64,000 nt of DNA, taken from the NCBI RefSeq assembly GCF_012863495.1, contig NZ_JAAVJL010000001.1:1240001-1304000 (forward strand), in the 5' to 3' direction. This document shows, piece after piece, positions 35,285-47,791 of the stretch. Below the pieces are notes generated by a model. The model had not been told where the DNA came from and did not search any database. It saw only the letters and a list, made by a program, of their open reading frames with translations. A program made the translations under genes and the position numbers. The stretch's first letter is position 1. Each line of letters opens with the position of its first letter. This stretch comes from Pseudanabaena yagii GIHE-NHR1. GTDB lineage: Bacteria > Cyanobacteriota > Cyanobacteriia > Pseudanabaenales > Pseudanabaenaceae.

Positions 35285-35421
35285 CTGTACCTCGCTTGCT
35301 TGAAAAGCACTATATTGCTATAGGTGTAATCTTTTCTTGATATTTGGAATTAAAGTTAATGAGATAATTGAGATAGCTATAGTGATCGCCAGTATTGTTA
35401 GGTCAGAGTAAGGTGCTTTTT

Positions 35422-38400
35422 ATGAGCAAGGTAAGTCACTTAACCCCCCAAGATTTACAATCTGCGATCGCCCGTAATTTTTTGACAATTACATCGGATC
35501 AGTCTGTGAGATCTGCGATCACCATGATGGGGGAAACGGGGGAAAGTTGCGTATTGGTGTTGCAGCGTAGTGAGTCGGATTGCACTGACCTCGCTAGTCA
35601 TGACTTGCTGGGGATTGTGACTGAAAGAGACATTATTCACGTTAGTCTTCAGTCTACTCCGCTCGAGCAAATATCGGTGCGGACAATAATGAGTCAGCCA
35701 GTCATTACCATATCAGAATCGAGCTTGGATGATTTACAAGCTGTAGTTCTGTTGTTTCAGCAGCATCACATTCAGCATTTACCTGTGTTAGATGGCGATC
35801 GCGTGGTGGGGATATTAGACAAAAATCGACTCACCGATCTATTAGCCCAAAGTTTTTTGGACAATAGGGAGATTAGAAAAATAGAATCATCTAGACAAGC
35901 AAGTGATCTCCAGTCCTCAAGCTTAGCTGCTGCTGCTCCAGTTGCTATTTTCAAATTTGACGAAATATTTCACTGTACCTATGTTAACGATCGCTGGAGT
36001 GAAATGAGTGGTCGCCCCAAAGAATCCGCTTTGGGAAATGGATGGATAGACTCTTTACATCCTGATGATCGTGATTCTCTGCTTGCTCAATGGAGTCAAG
36101 ACTATACTCAATCTAATTTCAATGATCGCGTAATTGTGCATAGTGAGGGGCGGCATCTACGACCAGATGGCAGTACGAATTGGTTTTATGTGCAAGTTGT
36201 GCAGGAAATTGATAGTGACAATAATGTAGTTGGCTATGTTGGGACATTAACAGATATCACATCGCGCAAACAGGCTGAAATTGCTCTCCAAAAAAGTGAA
36301 CAACGTTACCGTGCTCTGATGGATGGTGCTAGCGATGCGATTTTTTTGTCAGATACTCAGGGTTACGGCATTACCGCCAATCAACAGGCAGAGATTCTCT
36401 TAGGCTACAGCCGTGAGGAAATCAAAAATCTGCATATGTCCCTGATTCATCCACCTGAATCTCTCGAAGCTGTGACAGCACATTTTACGCAAATTGTCCA
36501 AAATGAATCAGCTACAAGTCTTGAAACTTTGGTAGTTCGGAAAGATGGCAGCCTGATCCCTGTCGATATCACAGCTAGAATCATTGAATTAGAAGGTGAG
36601 CACATAGTTCAAGCAATTTTTAGAGATATCAGTGCGCGTAAATGTATTGAAGAGGAGTTAGCTAAGAGTGAAGCAAAGTTTCGGCACTTGGTGGAAGGAG
36701 TTAATGACTTAATTTGGTCTGCGGATCAAGATGGTGTATTTACTTATCTATCGCCACAATTTAAAGATATCTTTGGTTGGGAGCCTAGTGAATGGATTGG
36801 GAAATCAATGATTGGGCTTATACATGCGGAGGATCTTCCGTCGCTAGCTGATTATATCCAAAATTCTAGAGCTGGTCAGAGATCAAATAAAGCTGAGTTT
36901 CGCCATCTTCATCAAAATGGATTGTATATATGGGTAAAAGTCCATTCTACATCCATTCTTGATTCTGAAGGGAGAGTGATTGGTTATCAAGGTGTTTTGA
37001 CCGATATTAATGATCGCAAAAATTCCGAGGAAGCCCTTCGAGTAAGTGAAGAGATGTTCCGTAGTGCCTTTGACAAGACTGCTATCGGGATGTCATTAGT
37101 ATCCCCCGAAGGCAGATTTATCAAGGTCAATGCGGCGATCTGTAATTTTTTCGGCTACAGCGAAGCTGAACTGCTGCAATTGTCATTTCAAGATATAACC
37201 CATCCCGATGATCTATCCAACAGTGTGGAACTTGTAAGGAAATTAATTGCAGATGAGATTCAGAATCATTCCTTTGAAAAGCGATATTACACTAAGCAAG
37301 GACAGGTTGTTTGGGGCTTTATCAGTATCTCAATAGTAAGAGATATACATAGAAACCCCCTCTATCTAGTAGCTCAAATTCAAGATATTAGCGATCGCAA
37401 ACAAGCCGAACTCCAATTACAAAATATCTCCACTCGCCTAGAAGTTGCCTTGCAAGCAGCTCGCATCGGTATTTGGGAATGGGATGTCGTAACTGGTGAT
37501 TTAATCTGGGATGAGCGAATGTACGAGTTTTATGGCGTAAATCCTGCTAAAAAAATTACTGCTGAAACATGGATGAATAGAATCCATCCCGAAGACATCT
37601 CGAATGCTCTAGAGGATTCGAGACAAGCTCTTGCAGGTGCAAAAGAATATGACTCGGAGTTTCGAGTACTATTGCCCGATGGAAGTTCTCGTTATCTGCA
37701 ATCTCATGCGATCGTTCAACGAGATACCCAAGATAATCCTCTCAGAATGATCGGAGTCAATTATGACATTACACAACAGAAGCAAGCCGAACTCAAGTTA
37801 CGAGAAAGTGAAATCCGTTTCCGTCGCGTGTTTGAGTCTAGCGTCGTAGGAATGTTATTTGCTGATTTTCAGGGGCATATACTGGAAGCAAATGATCGCT
37901 TTCTAGAAATGATTGGTTACACCAGAGAGGAATTACTTTCAGGGTCAATTCATTGGGATGATCTTACTCCTCCTGAACATGTAGCTAATGACCTAATCGC
38001 AATCGAGCAGCTCCAACAGCATGGTGTGATCAATCCTTGGGAAAAAGAATATTATCGTAAAGATGGTAGTCGAGTTGCTGTGTTAATTGGTGCAGCCCTG
38101 CTTCCAGATACCCATGATCAAACTATTTGTATCGTTATGGATATTAGCGATCGCAAACATGCCGAAGAGATATTGGCGCAATATACCTATGAAGTAGAAG
38201 ATCTATACAATAATGCGCCCTGTGGATATCATTCACTCGATCCCAATGGTAGATATATTCGTGTCAATGAGACAGAGTTACAGTGGTTAGGATATAAACG
38301 AGAGGAAATGATTGGGCAACCTCTGATTAAATTTTTTACAGAAGATAGCTGTCAAGCCTTCTTTAGGAATTATCAGGTTTTCCTAGAGCAGGGGGCGATC

Positions 38401-40560
38401 AAAAATGCCGAATATGACTTGATTTGCAAGGATGGGGCAATTCTCCCCGTCATGATCAGTGCAACTGCTGTCAAAGATGAGCAGGGCAACTATTTGTATA
38501 ATCGAGCAACGATGGTGGATATTCGCGATCGCAAGCAATCGGAACTAGCCTTGAGAGAAAGTCAGCGATTTATTCAACAGATCGCCGATGCCTCACCCAA
38601 TATCCTCTATCTCTACGATATCCAAGAACATCGTAATATCTACACTAACCGCGAGATTTTTACGACCTTAGGCTATTCATCCGCAGAAATCCAAGCGATG
38701 GGAGCGAACTTTATCCAACAGTTACTCCATCCTGATGATTTAAAAGAAACTCTCCCAAATTACTATCAACGCATACAGGGTGCTAAGGATGGGGAAGTCA
38801 TAGAAACTGAATATCGGATGAGACATGCCAATGGGGAATGGCGTTGGCTTTTTAGCCGTGATTCTGTCTTTAGTCGCGATGCAGATGGACAGGTAAAGCA
38901 GACAATCGGCACTGCGGAAGATATTACCGAATGGAAGCAACTTCAACAAGAGCAAAATCGTCTAATTTCTATTCTCGAAGCTTCAACTGATTACATCAGC
39001 ATGATCGATGCAAATGGCAATGTCTTCTGGAAAAATGCCCAGTTAAAAAGTCTCTGTGGAATTGACCCATACGCAGAAGAAGTCGTGCAGTTTAAGATCT
39101 CTGACTGTCATCCTCAATGGGTAGCTGACTTGATTTTCCAAGAAGGATTTCCTGCGGCGATCGCTACAGGTAGTTGGCTGGGAGAGACTGCTATATTGGA
39201 TTCCCAAGGACAGGAAATACCCGTTTCTCAGCTCATTCTCTCCCATAAATCCCCTCAAGGCGAAGTCGAGTTTTTCTCGTTTATTATGCGGGATATGCGA
39301 GTCCAAAAAGAATACGAACAAAGGCTAGAGAAAACCAATGCGGAACTAATGCGAGCAACTCAACTTAAAAATGAGTTTTTGGCAACAATGAGCCATGAAT
39401 TGCGGACTCCCCTTAATGCGATTTTGGGTATGACAGAGAGCCTGAAAGAACAAATATTTGGAATGGTTAATGAGCGCCAACTCCAAGCTCTACAGACTGT
39501 GGAACGGAGCGGTATGCACCTGCTGGAATTGATCAATGATATCCTTGATGTTGCAAAAATTGAAGCAGGACAGATCGAATTAAACTATACCCCAACTTCC
39601 ATCACTTATCTTTGTCAGTCCAGTCTTGCTTTTATCAGACAGCAAGCCAATCATAAGAACATTAAGATTAATGTACAAATTCCGACCATGTGCTCAGATA
39701 TTCTTGTCGATGAGCGACGAATGCGCCAAGTACTAATCAACTTGCTAAATAATGCTGTGAAATTTACCCCAGAAGGTGGAAATGTCACTTTAGCAGTGCG
39801 TAGAACAGCAAACCAAGAAGATACTAAACCTGCCTCTTGGATTCAGTTTTCGGTGGCAGATACAGGTATTGGTATTTCTCGTGACAAAATCCCTAGGCTA
39901 TTTCAACCATTTATGCAAATTGATAGTTCGCTAAATCGCAAGTACGCAGGAACAGGCTTGGGACTTGTGCTAGTCAAGCGCATTGTCGAACTTCATGGTG
40001 GTAAGGTACGCCTAACTAGCGAATTAGATGTGGGTAGCTGCTTTGATATCTTCATTCCCTATATTCCTGAATCATCCAACACCAAATTAGCTAATGGGGC
40101 AACCCAACCTACAATATATTTTGAGTCCAATGGTGGTAGCCAACCTGAAATAGCTTCTGAAACAATTACTGAGACCTTGGCGATCGCACCAACATCATCT
40201 CCAACTATTCTGATCGTGGAGGATAATGAGGCTAATATAAATACTCTCGCTAATTATCTTGAAGCTAAGGGGTACCAACTTCTCTTAGCGAGAGACGGGT
40301 TATCTGCGATTACTATGGCAACCAACCATCATCCTGACTTAATTTTGATGGATATTCAAATGCCAGTGATGGATGGACTAGAATCAACTAAGCAGATTCG
40401 TCGCAATCCTGAATTAGTAAATATTCCGATTATTGCACTGACCGCTTTGGCAATGCCCGATGATCGCGAAAAATGTATAGAGGCAGGTGTTAATGATTAC
40501 CTTACGAAACCCGTAAAATTAAAGCAACTACATACCTTAATTCAGCAACTATTAACTTAA
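35422..40560 (+). CDS. Hybrid histidine kinase 1: CBS pair, nine PAS, HisKA, HATPase, REC
   Basis: 1712 aa from ATG 35422 (the TTG at 35395 is less likely). Order: CBS pair (about 10-150; [25 protein letters not shown]); nine PAS/PAC units (about 160-1305), each ending near a D-I-x-x-R-K motif; HisKA with phospho-acceptor His1325 ([15 protein letters not shown]); HATPase_c ([28 protein letters not shown]); and a C-terminal receiver with Asp1644 (MDIQMP). No membrane segment, so a cytoplasmic sensor. CBS pairs usually bind adenine nucleotides. First of five kinases in a row; no DNA-binding output domain. Confidence 0.95.
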   Translation: MSKVSHLTPQDLQSAIARNFLTITSDQSVRSAITMMGETGESCVLVLQRSESDCTDLASHDLLGIVTERDIIHVSLQSTPLEQISVRTIMSQPVITISESSLDDLQAVVLLFQQHHIQHLPVLDGDRVVGILDKNRLTDLLAQSFLDNREIRKIESSRQASDLQSSSLAAAAPVAIFKFDEIFHCTYVNDRWSEMSGRPKESALGNGWIDSLHPDDRDSLLAQWSQDYTQSNFNDRVIVHSEGRHLRPDGSTNWFYVQVVQEIDSDNNVVGYVGTLTDITSRKQAEIALQKSEQRYRALMDGASDAIFLSDTQGYGITANQQAEILLGYSREEIKNLHMSLIHPPESLEAVTAHFTQIVQNESATSLETLVVRKDGSLIPVDITARIIELEGEHIVQAIFRDISARKCIEEELAKSEAKFRHLVEGVNDLIWSADQDGVFTYLSPQFKDIFGWEPSEWIGKSMIGLIHAEDLPSLADYIQNSRAGQRSNKAEFRHLHQNGLYIWVKVHSTSILDSEGRVIGYQGVLTDINDRKNSEEALRVSEEMFRSAFDKTAIGMSLVSPEGRFIKVNAAICNFFGYSEAELLQLSFQDITHPDDLSNSVELVRKLIADEIQNHSFEKRYYTKQGQVVWGFISISIVRDIHRNPLYLVAQIQDISDRKQAELQLQNISTRLEVALQAARIGIWEWDVVTGDLIWDERMYEFYGVNPAKKITAETWMNRIHPEDISNALEDSRQALAGAKEYDSEFRVLLPDGSSRYLQSHAIVQRDTQDNPLRMIGVNYDITQQKQAELKLRESEIRFRRVFESSVVGMLFADFQGHILEANDRFLEMIGYTREELLSGSIHWDDLTPPEHVANDLIAIEQLQQHGVINPWEKEYYRKDGSRVAVLIGAALLPDTHDQTICIVMDISDRKHAEEILAQYTYEVEDLYNNAPCGYHSLDPNGRYIRVNETELQWLGYKREEMIGQPLIKFFTEDSCQAFFRNYQVFLEQGAIKNAEYDLICKDGAILPVMISATAVKDEQGNYLYNRATMVDIRDRKQSELALRESQRFIQQIADASPNILYLYDIQEHRNIYTNREIFTTLGYSSAEIQAMGANFIQQLLHPDDLKETLPNYYQRIQGAKDGEVIETEYRMRHANGEWRWLFSRDSVFSRDADGQVKQTIGTAEDITEWKQLQQEQNRLISILEASTDYISMIDANGNVFWKNAQLKSLCGIDPYAEEVVQFKISDCHPQWVADLIFQEGFPAAIATGSWLGETAILDSQGQEIPVSQLILSHKSPQGEVEFFSFIMRDMRVQKEYEQRLEKTNAELMRATQLKNEFLATMSHELRTPLNAILGMTESLKEQIFGMVNERQLQALQTVERSGMHLLELINDILDVAKIEAGQIELNYTPTSITYLCQSSLAFIRQQANHKNIKINVQIPTMCSDILVDERRMRQVLINLLNNAVKFTPEGGNVTLAVRRTANQEDTKPASWIQFSVADTGIGISRDKIPRLFQPFMQIDSSLNRKYAGTGLGLVLVKRIVELHGGKVRLTSELDVGSCFDIFIPYIPESSNTKLANGATQPTIYFESNGGSQPEIASETITETLAIAPTSSPTILIVEDNEANINTLANYLEAKGYQLLLARDGLSAITMATNHHPDLILMDIQMPVMDGLESTKQIRRNPELVNIPIIALTALAMPDDREKCIEAGVNDYLTKPVKLKQLHTLIQQLLT

Positions 40561-40586
40561 GCTTGGGGCAATGCGCTTCGATTACC

Positions 40587-43292
40587 ATGTATATAAGCAA
40601 AAAAATAGTTTATGGATATACGATCGCCCTAAGTATGACCTTCTTGGGTTCGACGACTGGTTTTGTAATTGGTAATTACTATCATCAAGAAGCTCTCCAA
40701 AGAAACCAAACAATATCTCAAGAACGGAGATTTCTGGATGCTCTCAAAATCAGCATTTTGGATAATCGTCCTGCCAAACAGCTATCCCAGCATTTCCAAC
40801 GTCCAGAGGAGTTGCATGATGAGAGCAAGAAATTGCTTGAGCATATTCAAAAAGTTCTGACCATTTTAGAAACTCATAACGCTTCAGGCAAACCATCGAC
40901 GATAGTAGGACTACAGCCGTTATTAGAAGAGAATGAGGTTTTCGTCAGACAATTAAAGCAAGATACCCAAAAAGTAATTACCAAATTAGAGCCATTGGCT
41001 GCGTCACCCCAAACCCTAAGAGTGGCAGAATTGCAGTTAGAAAAAATCTTTGAGAATGCGAACTTTGTGAAGTTTATGGATCTAAGCGATCGCTTAGATC
41101 CATATATGCAATTGCTAGAGCAGCGAGAAATTGAAGTGGATCTGGCGCTATCGCAAGCTAAGGTACTGCGGATTCAAATAGTGATGGTGAGCTTGATACT
41201 GTCAGTGATGATCGCCGCCTTATTTACTAAATACATTAGTAATGCGATCGCCATTGAGCAGGCTGCCAATTATCAAAAGTTGCAAGATCAATTGGTACAG
41301 CGCGAAGAAGCAGAAGCCGCCTTACAAAAGAGCGAAGCCCATAGTCGTGCTGTCCTATCTGCGCTTCCCGATCTGATATTTCGTGTGGATCAGGATGGGA
41401 TTTATCGAGATTTTTTTACTGTGCCCCGTGACTTTGCGCTCGTTGCCGCAGAAACTAATCTCACGGGGCTATCTATGGCTAGTGTTTTGCCTGAGGAGTT
41501 AGCTGAGCGGCAGTGGTATCACCTGCGCCAAGCCCTAGCTACAGGTGATTTGCAAGTCTATGAGCAGCAACTGCAAATCAGCGATCGCCTCCAATATGAG
41601 GAGGTCAGAGTGATCAAAAGTGGCGAAGATGAAGTCCTATTTATGATCCGTAACATTAGCGATCGCAAACAAATGGAAGCCTCGCTGCGGGAAAGTGAGT
41701 TGACAAACCGCATTATCGTAGAAACCATGCCAGATCTATTAATTAAGATGGATGTGGAGGGTCGATATCTTCAGATTTCAGGTGGTAAAAATGTGCATGT
41801 AAAAGAACCATGCCAATCACCTGATATAACAGAACTCTTCAGCATTTTGCCACCTGACAAGGCAGAACAACGTCTTGACTATGCGAAAAAGGCGATCGCT
41901 ACTGGAAGCTTACAGATTTATGAGCAAATCTTTGATTTTGACGGCACACCACTGTACGAAGAGGTTCGCATTGCCCCCCTCAATGATCGAGAAGTGCTAA
42001 TTATTATTCGTGACATTACCGATCGCAAACTTGCTGAGCAACAACTCCAACAACTCAACCAAGCACTGGAAGCTAAAGTGGTAGAACGCACAGCAGCATT
42101 ACAAAGAACAAATGAAGAGCTAATTCGCGCCACCCGCCTCAAGGATGAATTTCTAGCTAATATGAGCCATGAACTCCGCACTCCTCTCAATGCAATTTTG
42201 GGTATGACTGAGGGGCTACTGGAGCAAGTCTATGGTGTTGCCAATGAGCGTCAAACCAGAGCATTAAAAACTATTGAACGTAGTAGCTCTCATTTACTGG
42301 AGTTAATTAACGAAATCCTTGACCTAGCCAAAATTGAATCAGGACAAATAGAGCTAGATTGCACATCATTTTCTATTAAAAGTCTTTGTCAATCTAGTTT
42401 AGTCTTTGTCAGGCAACAGGCGATGAAGAAGAATATTCAACTAGAGACTAGATTCTTACACAATTTGCCTAACCTGATTGCTGATGAACGGCGCATTCGT
42501 CAGGTATTGATTAATTTATTGAATAATGCCGTCAAATTCACTCCAGAGAGGGGAGTGATTACGCTCACAGTCAAGCCTGCTCCAGATCAAGATTTAGCTG
42601 CTGAGCATAAACTCCAGATTTCCATAAGTGATACGGGGATAGGTATTTCCCCAGAAAACATCCAAAAACTCTTTCAACCATTTGTCCAAATCGATAGTGC
42701 TTTAAATAGACGCTACGAAGGAACGGGATTAGGACTAGTCTTAGTCAAAAGAATTGTCGAATTGCATGGTGGTAGTGTCAGCTTAACTAGTAAATTGGGA
42801 GTAGGTAGTTGTTTCACCATTGAATTGCCCTACAGCGTTGATTTCCGTAATCCTCACATCAAGGTGGAAAAGGCAATACCCCAAATAGAAGCAACTACTA
42901 TCTCTGACATCAAATGTCGAGCGCATTCTCCCATTGTCCTATTGGCAGAGGATAACGAAGCGAATGTTCACAGTATCGCAAACTATCTAGAAGCGGATGG
43001 TTATCAAGTTTTGATTGCTAAGGATGGATTAGAGGCGATCGCAATTACCCAAACTCAGCACCCAGATTTGATTTTGATGGATATTCAAATGCCATCTATG
43101 GACGGAATCGAGGCAACCAAACAAATTCGACGCGATCCCACTTTGGTGAATATTCCGATTATTGCGATGACGGCTTTAGCAATGACAGGCGATCGCGAAA
43201 AATGCCTAGATGCGGGTGCGAATGAATATCTGACTAAACCTGTGAGACTAAAAATGTTATCCCAAAAGATACAGGCTTTCTTAGATATATAG
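40587..43292 (+). CDS. Hybrid histidine kinase 2: membrane sensor, two PAS, HisKA, HATPase, REC
   Basis: 901 aa from ATG 40587, 26 bp after kinase 1. Two membrane helices (about 10-30 and 195-215) bracket a mostly helical periplasmic domain (about 35-190). Then a coiled segment, two PAS domains (closing NISDRKQ and DITDRKL), HisKA with His528, HATPase_c ([21 protein letters not shown]) and REC with Asp832. The catalytic module is highly similar to those of kinases 1, 3 and 5, indicating duplication from a common source. Followed at once by a long hairpin. Confidence 0.93.
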   Translation: MYISKKIVYGYTIALSMTFLGSTTGFVIGNYYHQEALQRNQTISQERRFLDALKISILDNRPAKQLSQHFQRPEELHDESKKLLEHIQKVLTILETHNASGKPSTIVGLQPLLEENEVFVRQLKQDTQKVITKLEPLAASPQTLRVAELQLEKIFENANFVKFMDLSDRLDPYMQLLEQREIEVDLALSQAKVLRIQIVMVSLILSVMIAALFTKYISNAIAIEQAANYQKLQDQLVQREEAEAALQKSEAHSRAVLSALPDLIFRVDQDGIYRDFFTVPRDFALVAAETNLTGLSMASVLPEELAERQWYHLRQALATGDLQVYEQQLQISDRLQYEEVRVIKSGEDEVLFMIRNISDRKQMEASLRESELTNRIIVETMPDLLIKMDVEGRYLQISGGKNVHVKEPCQSPDITELFSILPPDKAEQRLDYAKKAIATGSLQIYEQIFDFDGTPLYEEVRIAPLNDREVLIIIRDITDRKLAEQQLQQLNQALEAKVVERTAALQRTNEELIRATRLKDEFLANMSHELRTPLNAILGMTEGLLEQVYGVANERQTRALKTIERSSSHLLELINEILDLAKIESGQIELDCTSFSIKSLCQSSLVFVRQQAMKKNIQLETRFLHNLPNLIADERRIRQVLINLLNNAVKFTPERGVITLTVKPAPDQDLAAEHKLQISISDTGIGISPENIQKLFQPFVQIDSALNRRYEGTGLGLVLVKRIVELHGGSVSLTSKLGVGSCFTIELPYSVDFRNPHIKVEKAIPQIEATTISDIKCRAHSPIVLLAEDNEANVHSIANYLEADGYQVLIAKDGLEAIAITQTQHPDLILMDIQMPSMDGIEATKQIRRDPTLVNIPIIAMTALAMTGDREKCLDAGANEYLTKPVRLKMLSQKIQAFLDI

Positions 43293-43335
43293 CCAGAAGA
43301 GAGTTGCGGCGCGAAGCGCCGCAACTCTCTTCTGG
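43293..43335. repeat. Perfect hairpin CCAGAAGAGAGTTGCGGCGC
   Basis: 20-bp perfect arms, loop GAA, starting on the base after the kinase 2 stop codon. Confidence 0.93.
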
Positions 43336-43667
43336 GTTTCCTAAATCATTTGTAGATTTTTTGGGTGCGCTTCCACAAACCATTTAGGATTGCTATAGCT
43401 ATACAATAGAAATGGCGGATACTGAAGACATTCTTAACTTGTCAAAATTATTTGTTATACAGTAGTTGTCTATATCATTCATTGTAGGATGATTACAGCT
43501 CTTTAAAAGTTAAAGGGTGCACGGGTGGGTAAAGACTTACGGAATTTATTTATATAGATTTAACGTAACCTCTATGAATTTAAAAGATGAATTTAAAAAT
43601 AGTGGCGCTATAGTGACGCTATTTTTAATTGATATTCTTTGCCACATTATTGAGAATTAACAGCACT
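43336..43667. other. Gene-free 330-bp interval in the kinase cluster
   Basis: AT-rich; holds TATAGCTATA-type sequence at about 43390-43406 and a partial hairpin AAAAATAG...CTATTTTT at 43596-43626. It is the likely promoter region of the binding-protein gene. No ORF of coding character. Confidence 0.5.
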
Positions 43668-44669
43668 ATGAAATCTAAATTCTTAAGAATATTCTCGCTG
43701 ATTATATTTACTTGCTTAACTGCGATCGCGATCAAAGCTTGTAGCTTAAATAATGAAGTTACCCTGAAACCATTTAAGGTGGGTCTCAACAGTTGGCCAG
43801 GCTATCAAATTGCCTTATATGCCAAAGAAGCAGGACTATTTCGCAAACATGGCTTAGATGTAGAATTTATCCGTTTTATCAATCAGCAAGACAATATTCG
43901 GGCAACCATGCGGGGCGCACAGGATGTGAGCTTTGTCCCTTTACCTGAGGTAATGCAGGTAGATACGGCTCAGGACAAGCCCGTGTTTGTGATGGTAGTT
44001 GATATTTCCTCTGGCTCTGATGGGATCGCGGCAAGACCAGAAATTAAATCTGTCAAGGATTTAAAGGGCAAAAAAGTTAGCGCCAAGCTCAGTACTGTTT
44101 CTCATTTGGTCTTGTTGGAAGCACTGAAGGCAAATCAACTGAAACCTGAAGATGTTGAAATTGTCGATGTGATTAATGAAAGGGGCGCAAATATGCTCAA
44201 AAAGGGCGATATTAGTGCCTCGACCCTATGGGAACCGCTCATGACCGATGTGGCAAAAGCTGTTGGCGGTAAAGTGATTCATACGACTGCGGATGTGGAT
44301 AGCGTTGTCATTGATGGATTGGCAACCCGTTCTAGCATCATTAGTAGCAAACAAGATGAGTTAGTCAGATTTATCGAGACTTGGTTTGATGTGATGAAAG
44401 CCGTAGAAACTAAGCCACAGGAAGTTTTTGCCTCCGTTGCCAAGCAATTGGGTGTCACCACTGAAGTATTTACCACTGACTATCAAGGGCTGAAAAAAGG
44501 AGACCTAGCAATGAATCGTCGGATGTTTGAGGGTGGACGTTTAAGTGAGGCTTATCAGCAAACTCGTCAATTGTTGTTATCTGATCCCCGTCATGGTCGC
44601 AACATTCGTGAAGATGTCGAAATTAATGCTGCACCAATCACCAAAGCAACTAAAAACTGGAAAATATAG
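43668..44669 (+). CDS. NMT1/SsuA-type periplasmic substrate-binding protein, lone
   Basis: 333 aa from ATG 43668. Signal sequence MKSKFLRIFSLIIFTCLTAI with Cys in IKACSLN (a lipoprotein site is possible, though Lys at -2 is unusual). Fold of type 2 binding proteins of the NMT1/SsuA/ThiY class: VGLNSWPGYQIALYAKEAGL-FRKHGLDVEF, PLPEVMQ and KSVKDLKGKKVSAKLSTVSH. Such proteins bind sulfonates, nitrate-like anions or pyrimidines; the ligand cannot be told here. No permease or ATPase is adjacent; it sits between kinase 2 and the membrane-bound kinase 3, so it may present a ligand to a sensor (inference). Confidence 0.85.
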   Translation: MKSKFLRIFSLIIFTCLTAIAIKACSLNNEVTLKPFKVGLNSWPGYQIALYAKEAGLFRKHGLDVEFIRFINQQDNIRATMRGAQDVSFVPLPEVMQVDTAQDKPVFVMVVDISSGSDGIAARPEIKSVKDLKGKKVSAKLSTVSHLVLLEALKANQLKPEDVEIVDVINERGANMLKKGDISASTLWEPLMTDVAKAVGGKVIHTTADVDSVVIDGLATRSSIISSKQDELVRFIETWFDVMKAVETKPQEVFASVAKQLGVTTEVFTTDYQGLKKGDLAMNRRMFEGGRLSEAYQQTRQLLLSDPRHGRNIREDVEINAAPITKATKNWKI

Positions 44670-44674
44670 CGCTT

Positions 44675-44715
44675 TTTACTTAAGTTTCCCCGATGAAAGC
44701 GGAAACTTAAGTAAA
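44675..44715. repeat. Hairpin TTTACTTAAGTTTCC
   Basis: 15-bp perfect arms with an 11-nt loop, 6 bp beyond the binding-protein stop; not of the GCGAAGC type. Confidence 0.8.
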
Positions 44716-44783
44716 GCTTCGGGACAGGGTGGAAGTTGTCAACCTACCTACAATGCAATCTACCGTATGGTCATGAAATAATC

Positions 44784-47783
44784 ATGAAAAGTCTCTTTCG
44801 ATCGCCTAAAAATAAACTCTCGAATCAATTACTCATTGGATTTGGTGTATCCATTGCAGTAATTGGTTTTGCGGCTATATCGATTACCTATGCCTATCTA
44901 AGATCTAATTTGAAGGAGCAAGTCAAACAACGTGCCATGTCAATTACCCAAGGCTTGGAGTTTGCGACTGAAGGCTTGATTGAAGACAAAGAGGCATTTT
45001 TGTTAGATCGCATTGTCGAGAACTATGCCACCTTGCCCACAGTATTAGAGATCTCCATTGTTGATCCCGATGGGTTAATACTTTCCCATAGCAATGTCAT
45101 CGAGATAAAGGAGATCGGTACTACTACTTATGCAAATATTCATCCCAATCTCGCAGCATCGTTACAACAAGCATCCCGTAATGGTACAGAAGTAAATCTG
45201 CGGACAGTCGTGCATGGAAAACCCGTTTTTGTGCAGTTTTTGCCCTTTAGTAGCACTTTATTTAAAAAGTTAAGTAAGACTTCATCGGAACTCAATCAAT
45301 ACCGTGGTGTCGCGATCGCTATTCTCGATCTACAACAAATCGAGCGAGAAGCTTTACAAAATGCCCTACTGGCGATTTTGGTCATGGTAATCAGCATGGG
45401 GTTGATTTTGGTATTTATGGGTTGGCTAATCCGTAAATTAGTCCTCGCGCCTTTAGCAAAGATTCATCTCGCGATCAAAGATAGCGAACAAAGGGAAAAT
45501 TTTGACTTGCCCCAACTCCCTCCCAATGAAATTGGGTTTCTCGGCTCAACCTTTGCATCGGTGTTTGAGCAGCTTAAAGGTTATAAGCAAATGGAGTTGA
45601 TCAGCGCTGAACGCAAATACGAGGAAGCAGTCCAACGTTATGAACTGGCTACTAGTGCCGCCAAAGTATGGGTGTGGGATTGGGATATACAGGCAGATCA
45701 ATTTGTATTTGAGCAAGGTATTCAGCATTGGCTTGGCTATGTCAACCAAGACTTGTCTAGTCCCTGCCAATTTCAGTCTTGGTTAGACTATGTGCATAGT
45801 AGCGATCGCGAAGCATTTACCACAGCTTTACAGAATCATTTAGAGGGCAAAGTTGCAGAATTTACCTGTGAGCATCGCTTAATCGACGTGCATGGTCAGC
45901 CCCATTGGTTTTTGTCACGGGGACAAGCCGTACTTGATGAAAATGAGCGTGCCATCAGAGCGATCGGGACAATTACGGATATTGCCGAACGGAAGCAGAC
46001 GGAAATCTTCATTCAGCAACAGGCGCAACGCGAATCGATTTTATTAGCAATTACGCAACGCATACGCCAATCCCTTGAGCTGAAAACTATCTTTGAAATA
46101 GTCGTTAAAGAGATAAGACTCTTTTTGAATGCGGATCGGGTGGGTGTTTTTCAGTTTTATCCGTCTGCTCAATTTAATGATGGTGAATTTGTCGCTGAGT
46201 CAGTATTGCCTCCTTTTAATTCAGCGATCGCCATTAAAGTCCATGATCACTGCTTTGGTGAAAAATATGCCCTTGCCTATCAAAATGGCAAAATTCAGGA
46301 TGTAGATGACATTTATCAGGCAGGTTTAACTGACTGCCATATCCAGATATTGGAACAGTTTCAGATTAGGGCAAATCTAGTAGTTCCATTGCTAAATCTA
46401 GATGGTTTATGGGGATTGCTTTGTATTCATCAATGTGACGAACCAAGGATTTGGCAGGCAGTCGAGGTTGATTTAGTCCAGCAGATCGCCAATCAGCTAA
46501 CGATCGCTATTCAGCAAGCAACCCTAGTTGAGCGTCTCCAAAAAGAGCTAGCCGAACGCCAACAGGCAGAAATGAAATTAACTGAAAGCAATCAAAAGCT
46601 AGCCATTTCTAATGATGAACTCATGCGTGCAACGAGAATGAAAGATGACTTCCTTGCTAATATGAGTCATGAACTTCGCACCCCACTCAACTCCATTTTG
46701 GGGCTAAATGAAGCCTTGCAGGAACAGATCTTTGGAACACTCAACGAACGGCAAAGCAAAACATTACGAACAATTGAAGGTAGTGCTACACATCTATTAG
46801 CCTTGATTAATGACATTCTCGATGTTTCCAAAATTGAGTCGGGACAGGTCAACCTAGATCTAGCATCTACATCCATCGAAAATCTATGCCAATCGAGTTT
46901 GACATTTATTAGGCAACAGGCGCTGAACAAACGAATTCAGGTGATTCATCAGATTCCCAAATATTTACCAGATCTAATATTGGACGAGCGCCGTATGCGC
47001 CAAGTCCTGATCAATCTTCTCAACAATGCTGTGAAATTCACCCCCGAAGGTGGAACAATCACCCTAGAGGTATCTCATGTAAAAGAAAGTGGTAATCCTC
47101 CTTATCTGCGCTTTGTGGTGATTGATACAGGAATTGGCATCTCAGAGGAGAATATTCAAAAACTCTTTCAACCATTTATTCAAATTGATAGTGCTTTGAA
47201 CCGTCAGTATGTGGGGACAGGTTTAGGGCTTGCCTTAGTAAAACGTATTGTGGAATTGCATGGGGGCAAGGTCGGGCTAACGAGTGAGGTGGATGTAGGT
47301 AGTCGCTTTAGCGTCGATCTTCCCTTCAATGAGTCTGAGCCAAGACAAGAAGAATCGCCAACAACTGAAACTGTGACATCCAACGCAGCTTTAGAACAAC
47401 CACCAGAAGGTAAATCGCCGTTAATCTTGATAGCTGATGATAATAAGGCTAATATAATTACATTCTCTGGTTATCTTGAAGCCAAGGGTTATCGCATGAT
47501 CTTAGCCAAAGATGGCAAAGAGGTGATTGATCTCGCGAAGCAATATCAACCCGACTTGATTGTGATGGATATCCAAATGCCGCTTATGGATGGACTAGAG
47601 GCATCTAGGAGAATTCGGCTTGATCCCCAGTTGGCGCATATTCCCATCATTGCTTTAACTGCCCTCGCGATGGCAGGTGATCGCGAAAAATGTTTAGAAT
47701 CAGGAGCGAATGAATATCTGACTAAACCTATACGCTTGAAACAGCTAGATCAAACAATTCGACAGCTTTTAAACAAAATGTAA
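44784..47783 (+). CDS. Hybrid histidine kinase 3: membrane sensor, HAMP, PAS, GAF, HisKA, HATPase, REC
   Basis: 999 aa from ATG 44784. Membrane helices about 17-38 (IGFGVSIAVIGFAAISITYA) and 200-222 flank a periplasmic domain of about 160 residues. HAMP linker follows (RKLVLAPLAKIHLAI), then PAS (to TDIAERKQ), GAF (about 435-590; IFEIVVKEIRLFLNADRVGV), coiled coil, HisKA with His629, HATPase_c and REC with Asp929. The GAF and kinase core closely match kinase 5. Downstream of the lone binding protein, whose liganded form it might sense. Eight bp separate it from kinase 4. Confidence 0.94.
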   Translation: MKSLFRSPKNKLSNQLLIGFGVSIAVIGFAAISITYAYLRSNLKEQVKQRAMSITQGLEFATEGLIEDKEAFLLDRIVENYATLPTVLEISIVDPDGLILSHSNVIEIKEIGTTTYANIHPNLAASLQQASRNGTEVNLRTVVHGKPVFVQFLPFSSTLFKKLSKTSSELNQYRGVAIAILDLQQIEREALQNALLAILVMVISMGLILVFMGWLIRKLVLAPLAKIHLAIKDSEQRENFDLPQLPPNEIGFLGSTFASVFEQLKGYKQMELISAERKYEEAVQRYELATSAAKVWVWDWDIQADQFVFEQGIQHWLGYVNQDLSSPCQFQSWLDYVHSSDREAFTTALQNHLEGKVAEFTCEHRLIDVHGQPHWFLSRGQAVLDENERAIRAIGTITDIAERKQTEIFIQQQAQRESILLAITQRIRQSLELKTIFEIVVKEIRLFLNADRVGVFQFYPSAQFNDGEFVAESVLPPFNSAIAIKVHDHCFGEKYALAYQNGKIQDVDDIYQAGLTDCHIQILEQFQIRANLVVPLLNLDGLWGLLCIHQCDEPRIWQAVEVDLVQQIANQLTIAIQQATLVERLQKELAERQQAEMKLTESNQKLAISNDELMRATRMKDDFLANMSHELRTPLNSILGLNEALQEQIFGTLNERQSKTLRTIEGSATHLLALINDILDVSKIESGQVNLDLASTSIENLCQSSLTFIRQQALNKRIQVIHQIPKYLPDLILDERRMRQVLINLLNNAVKFTPEGGTITLEVSHVKESGNPPYLRFVVIDTGIGISEENIQKLFQPFIQIDSALNRQYVGTGLGLALVKRIVELHGGKVGLTSEVDVGSRFSVDLPFNESEPRQEESPTTETVTSNAALEQPPEGKSPLILIADDNKANIITFSGYLEAKGYRMILAKDGKEVIDLAKQYQPDLIVMDIQMPLMDGLEASRRIRLDPQLAHIPIIALTALAMAGDREKCLESGANEYLTKPIRLKQLDQTIRQLLNKM

Positions 47784-47791
47784 CAAACATT

